Assembly (NCBI GenBank): GCA_030691775.1
Contig: JAUYDN010000269.1
Span: 1 to 5,748, forward strand
DNA: 5,748 bases
DNA from: Dehalococcoidia bacterium
Lineage (GTDB): Bacteria; Chloroflexota; Dehalococcoidia; Dehalococcoidales; Fen-1064
Direction: 5' to 3'
Shown: piece after piece, positions 5,287 through 5,748 of the stretch
Numbering within the stretch: the stretch's first letter is position 1
Layout of the letters: the number at the start of each line of letters is the position of its first letter
Made by a program: the position numbers and the translations under genes
The notes under the pieces: model-generated
The model's database searches: none
What the model saw: the letters and a program-made list of their open reading frames with translations, nothing else
Told to the model about the DNA's origin: nothing

Positions 5287-5426
5287 TACTAATGGTCTCA
5301 TAATAAGATGGACTCCGAAAACCTGAACCTCTCCCTTTCGCAAAGGGAGATTGAGAGGGATTTCAAAACCCCCTGTATCCCCCTTTTCAAAGGGGGATAA
5401 TACGTACTATTATAAGACCATTAGTA
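5287..5426. mobile_element. MITE-like element, 140 bases, with terminal inverted repeats
   Basis: The 20-base ends TACTAATGGTCTCATAATAA (5287-5306) and CTATTATAAGACCATTAGTA (5407-5426) are inverted copies matching at 18 of 20 positions. Both ends carry TA, as expected for non-autonomous elements moved by IS630/Tc1-mariner transposases that duplicate a TA target. Inside are two strong hairpins: CTCCCTTT/AAAGGGAG (5331-5349) and TATCCCCCTTT/AAAGGGGGATA (5376-5399). There is no coding capacity. It starts 3 bases after the LUD stop codon, so its hairpins may also end or protect that transcript, although no clear T-run follows either one. Confidence 0.65.
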
Positions 5427-5518
5427 TTATGCCGAGCATCGATTACTTCCCATCGGCTACACTCAGGTAGTGCGGCATAGTTGACTCCCGCAAGTAGAGC
5501 CACGATTGCCCGATTCCT
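5427..5518. other. Gene-free segment with a weak inverted repeat
   Basis: Between the MITE-like element and the next palindrome I find no gene. TATGCCG (5428-5434) and CGGCATA (5473-5479) are perfect 7-base inverted copies 38 bases apart, possibly the ends of another degraded element. No ribosome site or promoter is convincing. Short open frames here run through the repeats and have no sign of selection for coding. Confidence 0.4.
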
Positions 5519-5575
5519 TGTCATTCTCCGCGAAGCTTGTCCCGCACTCCGATGCGGGAGCGGGGAATCCAGAGA
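5519..5575. repeat. REP-like nested palindrome
   Basis: TGTCATTCT (5519-5527) opens the unit. ATTCTCCGC (5523-5531) pairs with GCGGGGAAT (5560-5568) at 8 of 9 positions, and inside this CCCGCA (5541-5546) pairs with TGCGGG (5553-5558). The unit ends GGAATCCAGAGAG. Opening and closing words resemble the left-edge element read on its minus strand, so both may belong to one dispersed family. Confidence 0.55.
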
Positions 5576-5628
5576 GGTTTCTCATGAAAGAAGCGAGCGC
5601 AATCCAAACACAACGCCCCATCCCTTGG

Positions 5629-5649
5629 TCCCTTCCCGCGGGGAAGGGA
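5629..5649. repeat. GC-rich perfect hairpin
   Basis: TCCCTTCCC (5629-5637) and GGGAAGGGA (5641-5649) form a perfect 9-base stem with loop GCG. GTTGGTTTTCTT follows on the plus strand, so a weak terminator function is possible, but no gene ends nearby. It is one of a chain of palindromes in this gene-free tract. Confidence 0.5.
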
Positions 5650-5660
5650 GTTGGTTTTCT

Positions 5661-5681
5661 TGAGGGGGCTGCGCCCCCTCA
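5661..5681. repeat. GC-rich perfect hairpin
   Basis: TGAGGGGGC (5661-5669) and GCCCCCTCA (5673-5681) form a perfect 9-base stem with loop TGC. The remaining bases, 5682-5748, show no gene and only short palindromes such as AAGTACTT; I cannot assign them. Confidence 0.55.
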
Positions 5682-5748
5682 TACCCCTGCTATCCACAAA
5701 CCTTGGACCCTGAATTGGGTGAGAAGTACTTAGTGCTCTACGTAATAA

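Noticed and set aside
5481..5733. Two overlapping plus-strand open frames at the right end
   Set aside because: They translate the REP-like palindromes and hairpins and lack ribosome sites.

Overview
The window looks like chromosomal DNA from a bacterium of the Chloroflexota, most likely a Dehalococcoidia-type lineage. This rests on the look of FtsA and FtsZ, on an ftsA-ftsZ pair without ftsQ or mur genes beside it, and on intergenic repeats of a kind I associate with such genomes. It is a judgement from memory, not a database match. No gene is cut by either window edge.

Layout. Bases 1-377 hold no gene: a 74-base inverted repeat, then four degenerate copies of a GC-rich 21-base repeat, then a rho-independent terminator (301-342) serving the minus strand. 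Bases 378-3584 are a compact minus-strand transcription unit. In transcription order it has a 64-residue protein of unknown function, ftsA, ftsZ, a 128-residue protein that looks like a winged helix, and a 40-residue very basic protein. A plausible sigma-70 promoter (3611-3639) precedes it and the terminator closes it. Bases 3585-3838 are a divergent control region with two back-to-back promoters and a cluster of TTCCGTAA-like boxes in 10-base phase. Bases 3839-5283 are a plus-strand pair: a DUF5343-like protein and a stand-alone LUD-domain protein. Bases 5284-5748 hold no gene: a 140-base MITE-like element with 20-base terminal inverted repeats starts 3 bases after the last stop codon, followed by several strong palindromes.

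How the genes work together. FtsZ is the tubulin-like GTPase that forms the division ring, and FtsA is the actin-like ATPase that ties it to the membrane. The DNA contains what both need: nucleotide-binding motifs, the T7 loop, the FtsZ C-terminal peptide and the FtsA amphipathic tail. The three small genes sharing the unit are the least explained part of the window and are candidates for division-linked functions. The plus-strand pair is probably unrelated metabolism or regulation; I see no direct functional link to division beyond the shared control region.
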